Origin: Pelecanus crispus
Taxonomy: Eukaryota; Chordata; Aves; Pelecaniformes; Pelecanidae
Length of the DNA: 64,000 nt
Assembly: GCF_030463565.1 (NCBI RefSeq)
Contig: NC_134643.1
Span: forward strand, 74,025,721-74,089,720
Reading direction: 5' to 3'
Each line of letters opens with the position of its first letter. The stretch's first letter is position 1. The position numbers and the translations under genes are program-made. Positions 54,501 through 60,500 of this stretch are shown here, piece by piece. Below the pieces are notes generated by a model that was not told where the DNA came from, ran no database searches, and worked only from the letters and a program-made list of their open reading frames with translations.

Positions 54501-57500
54501 TTGACATTCCATTTACTTACCTTCATTAATATATATTGGCTAAAAATATATTGTTCAATTGTGGTATGTTTGACTTTCAAGCAAAAGCTGATTTCTGTAT
54601 TAAAACTCTTAAGCTGAACAGTAGTTTCATTTTCATAGTCCAATTAAGTTGTTTTATGGCAATATTATTCTTCCTTATAGTTAACACAAGAAGAATGTAG
54701 GGGTACACTATACAAATATAGAACTGAAGAGCTGGATATTGATGTAAGTAACTTGTATTTCTTCTTCCTTGGAAATGTTGGTATTTGTCTCTATTTTGAT
54801 AATAATTTCCCCCTTCTGGGTTTGAAACGCAGTTCATATAGGTGATTACCAACAGAAACTGCTTTGTGAAATTAAGGTGCATAAGGTTCTTTTTGTAATA
54901 AGTTTCTAACTTGCAGGTAGTATTACATTTTACGCTGAAATTTCAAGTATTATATCTGTTCAAAGGTGAATTGCTTCTAGAAGGGAATTAATTACTTTAT
55001 AAAGGAAAAGCTCTGTAGTTGTAGTTCAGTTATAAGCATGAGAGATGTAATTTCTCAAGAAATAGGACTGATATTCCAAAACTGAAATTTTGCATGGGTA
55101 GTTACCATTCAGAGTATTGGGCTGCTAATTAACTAAAGAAAAAGGGGTTTGGTCCCCTTTTAAAGTCAGTTTTAAAATTGGTGGTGAAAAATACGCACAC
55201 ATAGTCATACTGTACATGAATACATATGCATGTCTAGTCATTCTTGCACAACGCAACTAAGAGTAGAGATACTGATTTAGGGGATGTTATTTTAAGAGTA
55301 AAAAAGAAAGCAGGCTTTCAGTGTTATCTTAGCGTTAAAAAGTCAGAGCAGCACAAAATGAACCAAAAAAGTTGTTCAAATAGAAAAGCAATGTGATTCA
55401 AATTGGTTAGAGTGCACTGAACAGTTACTCGCTCAAACTGGAGCTGGAGTGGAACAGTTTTAGTCATAGCTAAGCCTCGATCGGAGGTAAAACAGAGCAG
55501 AAAATGGATAGTATTAGTAACTAACTATTAAAAACCTGAAATAAGCCATGGGAAAGACTGAATGTGTGCAATATTCTTTATAATACGGAGGAATATGTAA
55601 CTTAAAATGGTATTTAACCTATGATACCTATTATTAAGTTGTAAAGATTTAACTGTAGAATCATAAATTACATGTTTTGAGCCATGCTGTTTCAAGCTAT
55701 AATAACACTTATTTCATAGTATCTTAAGAAGGTTTCTTAAGGTTAATTTGAAAATACAACACTGATGCCTTCAGAGTTTTAGAACTCATTTTTGTGGTAA
55801 TAAAATCTTACAGATTCTTACAATGATTTGATCAAGTTATATTTTGATTGCTGAAGATGTTAAAAATGAGATCCTAATTGCGATCATTTTCTGTTACATA
55901 CTAGGCTAAGCTTAGCCGTTTATGTGAACAAGATAAAGCTGTACAAGCACTGGAAGAGAAGCTTCAACAGCTACACAAGGAGAAAGTAGGACAATTGTAT
56001 TTATTACTTAAAGTGGATGTTATTTTACATGCTCATTATCAGAACATTGGTAACTGAAATAAAATGAAAATCAGCCCAATGATGCAGAACACTAAAAATA
56101 ATTCTTTTTATTATAATAGTACACGCTTGAGCAAGCTTTGCTATCAGCAAGTCAGGAGATAGAAATGAATGCAGATAATCCCGCAGCCATACAGAATGTA
56201 GTCTTACAGAGAGATGACTTGCAGAACGGACTACTTAGCACTTGTCGAGAAGTATCGCGAGCTACTGCAGTAAGTAATACATTCTTACCAGTAAAACTCA
56301 ATGAAGTGTTAAACTATTATCTTCACATTTGTGTTCTTAATTGGGTTGTCTTTGGTTATTTTTCATTACGTTACATCAAAACTCAGTTGTCTTTTACTTG
56401 CTTGTAGTTTTGTCAAAGGCAGCTGGAAAGTGATCTTTTCACTATATTCATTGAGCAGTCTTTGTTTACTTCTTTTTTTTTTTTTGGCTAGGAATGAGTG
56501 CATACTGACCTTAACTGGTGTGGTAATTTTCATCTTTATAATATGAAAAATTGATTACAGAAGTAGTAAATAATGCAAGTAAGCTATTTTATGTGATGGC
56601 AAAATAGTAGCAAGCACAAACTTTATCAGATATTCAATCAGATAGGGGACTTATTTTAAGCAAAAGGAGCTGCAGGATGAAAAGAAGAAAAGATTATATT
56701 GTCATGGTATCTCTTAATAGTGGGCCATTATATTTAAAAGATCTTTCAAGTTACGCACTTTCAAAAACCTTAAAAAAAAAAAACAAAAAAAAAAAAAAAG
56801 GAAGGGAATTGCTATTTACTATCCTTTTCCAATTCACAATGGTTTCTACACTGAAATGACAAGGTTAAGAATCATTTTTGCGTACTTACATATATATCCA
56901 AAAAGGTATTTCAGTGTCAAATTCCAGTGGTTTGCTATGGTGAAATTGATACAAAGTAGGCCCTGAAATACTGGTTTTAGTCTGAACGTTAGACTATGTT
57001 GTAAAAGGAATTGGTTGGACAAGCAAAAGGGAATCAGGGGGGAAAGGAAATCCTCAAGATATACTTTCCCTCATTAATTTTTTAATTTATGCTATATTGA
57101 GTAAATTGCTTGATATAGGCTTAAAAAGTGAGATGGTCGAGCTGACCTCAAAGAAGATTTTTCTTTTTGTGCCTTCTCCCTTCTGGTGTTTGTAGTTTCA
57201 CGTGAGTAAAATAATGGTGTATTTGCAGGCCTGAGGCATTCACTGGTAACCTTACAGGCAGGGCTGGATGACTTACATTTGTCTTGCATCATACATTGCA
57301 CATACACACGCATGCTGTGCACTCACACATGTATTCTATGTGATAAGAGCCAAATTTGCATCCGTTTTTGTGGGTTTTCTGCCTCAGTGGACAGACAGCT
57401 TAAGACCCACATGCCTGCTGACTATAAAGGCATATTCTGAAGATTTTGCCCTTGCCTATCTTTTTTGTTCGTGAAAAGACAAAATGCTGTTTGTTTGAGT

Positions 57501-60500
57501 TCCATTCAGTATCATTAGAAAATCAAAAATCTGTTTAAACATTGCATTCTCTAAAATAAATATTTATTTATTGCTATCATGCATTACTTGCTGAAGTTTC
57601 ATGTCACTGAAATAAATACACTTTTTTTTTTCTTTTTTTAACTTGAATATGCATCTGTAATTCTTTACTTCTGTATATACTTAGGAACTGGAAAGAGCTT
57701 GGAGAGAATATGATAAATTGGAGTATGATGTAACTGTAACAAGGAACCACATGCAGGAGCAACTCGATCGGCTTGGAGAAATTCAGGTGTGGCATAGGTC
57801 TTGAAAGTGACTTAAATGTACTTTATTTTCTATGACTTTGTTTAAAAACTACACAAATTAAAAAAGGGGGGACGTGTGGTTCATCAGCTTACAAGGTATA
57901 AAAAGAAACTAAAAGTTTGTAAGTTCTGAGGAGGTCTTCAGCTTTTCCTGTTTTTTTGAAGTTACAGGACTGGTTTTCCTGTGTCTGGAAACCTCCTTTT
58001 TCTGTTTCAGTGATGGTGTCCAAAACTGGGTAGTTTCCTCAGACCTCAATTGCTATGACAGTCATAGTAAATCTTCACACAAATCCTTCCATTTAACTGA
58101 GTATTTTAAAAACTACTTAAATCATTCTATCAAAATAAATTATAATTAAAAATATTCTAAGCACTGCTTCAGGTCTTACGTATGAAGAGTTCTGACACGT
58201 ATCTTATGAGCTTGCTGTGCTGTGGAGGGTTGGACAGTTAGTATAAGTTCTAAATTTCTAAGGAGATCTTTCTGTGAGATGCACACACGCACACAGATGT
58301 GCATACATTATCTGGAATAGGCAGATGGGTGTGGTCCATGCTGGGAGGCATTAAAGGCTGTTTGCTCCAGGGATTGATCTTCTATGCAGCTATGAAAGGG
58401 AGATTACAAGGAAGCCCAAGAGCTGAGAAATTTGTGTTACGCAGTCCAAAGCACGCATGGCCGTGAATGCAAATAGGCCCACAGTTAATATGCTAGCATG
58501 CAAACACCATGTTCATCTCCACCTATTTTAGGGTTGGAACTGATGATTCCTTTTCATTGTATGTAGGTGATTTTCTTTGAAGACGGTTAGATACAATTCT
58601 ATTCTTAAGTGGAGTTTGAACTAGCAAATTGGTGTCAAATTAACTGACACATTATGAAATTATTTAATCCTATACTTTTTGCTTCTGACAATATTTGAAT
58701 GTTGCATTTTTATGAGAGAGTGTCTGTCATTACTGCATTTTATTCTCCTTTGTTGGGAAAGGATATGCAGTGCAGCCTAAAGAAAGAAAAAGGTTTTCTG
58801 TTTTTTTCCACCTGCAATGTATTGTAACTTATCACCTATATGTGCTGTTTATTTACTGGCAGACTGAGTCAGCAGGGATACAGCGTGCTCAGATTCAGAA
58901 GGAACTGTGGAGAATTCAAGACGTCATGGAGGGTTTAAGTAAACATAAACAGCAAAGAAGCTCTTCAGAGGCAGGTAAGCTGATTGACTTTATCTCAGAG
59001 GAAGTGAGACTGGATCATACACATTTTTAAAGGATAACCTCCATAGTTGCTTTTGTACGTTTGAAAAAATGGTACAATTGCTGAGAAAAGAAGAAAGCAA
59101 TCATCTATTTTAAGTTGATGCTTTGTGTATTTGATAGCAACAGGTTATAGTTCATATTTTAAAAGCTATTTACTGAAAACAATTTTTCTCTTTCTTTCTG
59201 TGCCTTTCCCCCTCCCGCCAAACAGGCATCATGGGATCAAGGACATTTTCAGCTATTAAATATAAAAATGAGGTATGGTGTTAGTATATTTACCATTTTA
59301 GCATCACTGAATTTCTAATATACATATAATAAAAATAAGCATTATTATAATTGTTTTAAGGATGTCTGAAGTATGTATTCAGTATGTTTCTATGAAAATA
59401 TTGCATTGTGAACTAGTTTTAAAGACTGATATCGCCACTAATAATTCTAACACTTTCATTTGTTCTGTGTCTTTATATTCTCACTGGTATGTTTCTCTTT
59501 TCCATTTCTCACCTTTTCCTCTCCCTAGGCTCTTACCCTAGAAATATAAACCCTGATTTATGGATTTGTTTTCTACCCACCACACTTTTCATGGGAAGAA
59601 ATACATCGCTTTATATGTCTCTTCACATATTAAGCCTGGTTCTCAGATGGCCAGAGCACCCACAAGAACAGCTGAAACTGTGGGAGCTCCCAAATGTTCA
59701 ATTCCTCTGAAAATCTGGCTAGAAGTTACAGTATTAAAGGGACATTGTCATAGTTGTCTAAGTTTATGCAATACACATTTGGCTTACAGAACTTTCTAAA
59801 AGTCTAATTTATATACAAATCTTTAAAAAGCTATTGAATTTAATTTTATAAGGATATTTCAGAGAGTTCATACATGTCCAACAGTAAGTGCAGGTGTTAG
59901 AATTGAAAATCTTGATAAGCTGAATAATGAAACTATTGAAGTATCTCAGTCTAGGTGGTAGCAATAAAATAAAAAGCAAACACAAGAACAAAAAAACCCC
60001 AAAGAAAGTAAAGCTGTCTTGGCCTTTTTTCTTTTTTTTTTTTTTTTTTGTTTTTTTTTTTTAGCATGACATTGTCCCTTTAATTCCAAAATCTATAGCT
60101 GGTGTAGCTATGGTAACATATTTTTCTTTTTAAGTTATAAATAATTGTAACAGGTGTGCACATCTAAATAAGGTGACTATTCTACAATCTTTAGGAAGAG
60201 GAAGTAGTCCCACCTCGTCCTCCACTCCCTCGGTCCTATGACTTTACAGAGCATCCTCCCATAATCCCCCCTCTGCCCAGTGATAGCAGCTCCTTGCTCT
60301 GTTATAGCAGGGGCCCAGTACATCTGCCAGAAGAAAAGAAGATTCACCAAGTTCAAGGATATCAGAGAAATGGATCTTACTGTGTAAGTGGCTTAAACTG
60401 CCACATTGTTCTTGAAGCATCCCCCTTCCTTTGCACAGTCACAATTTTTGTTTTGTCATCTGGCTACTTTTGTGTTATGTTTTTACTTTTGGCTACTTAG

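Larger units (their letters stand above)
59273..60194 (+). other. PLEKHA5: PLEKHA5 intron, 922 nt
   Basis: Phase-0 intron before the proline-rich cassette exon. It contains a TTAA-flanked inverted-repeat structure (59734-60083) ending in a long poly-T tract. Confidence 0.85.

Noticed and set aside
58535..58560. GGGTTGGAACTGATGATTCC resembling the CR1 3' UTR
   Set aside because: Too short, with an insertion in the core box and no ATTCTATG tail; not distinguishable from chance.
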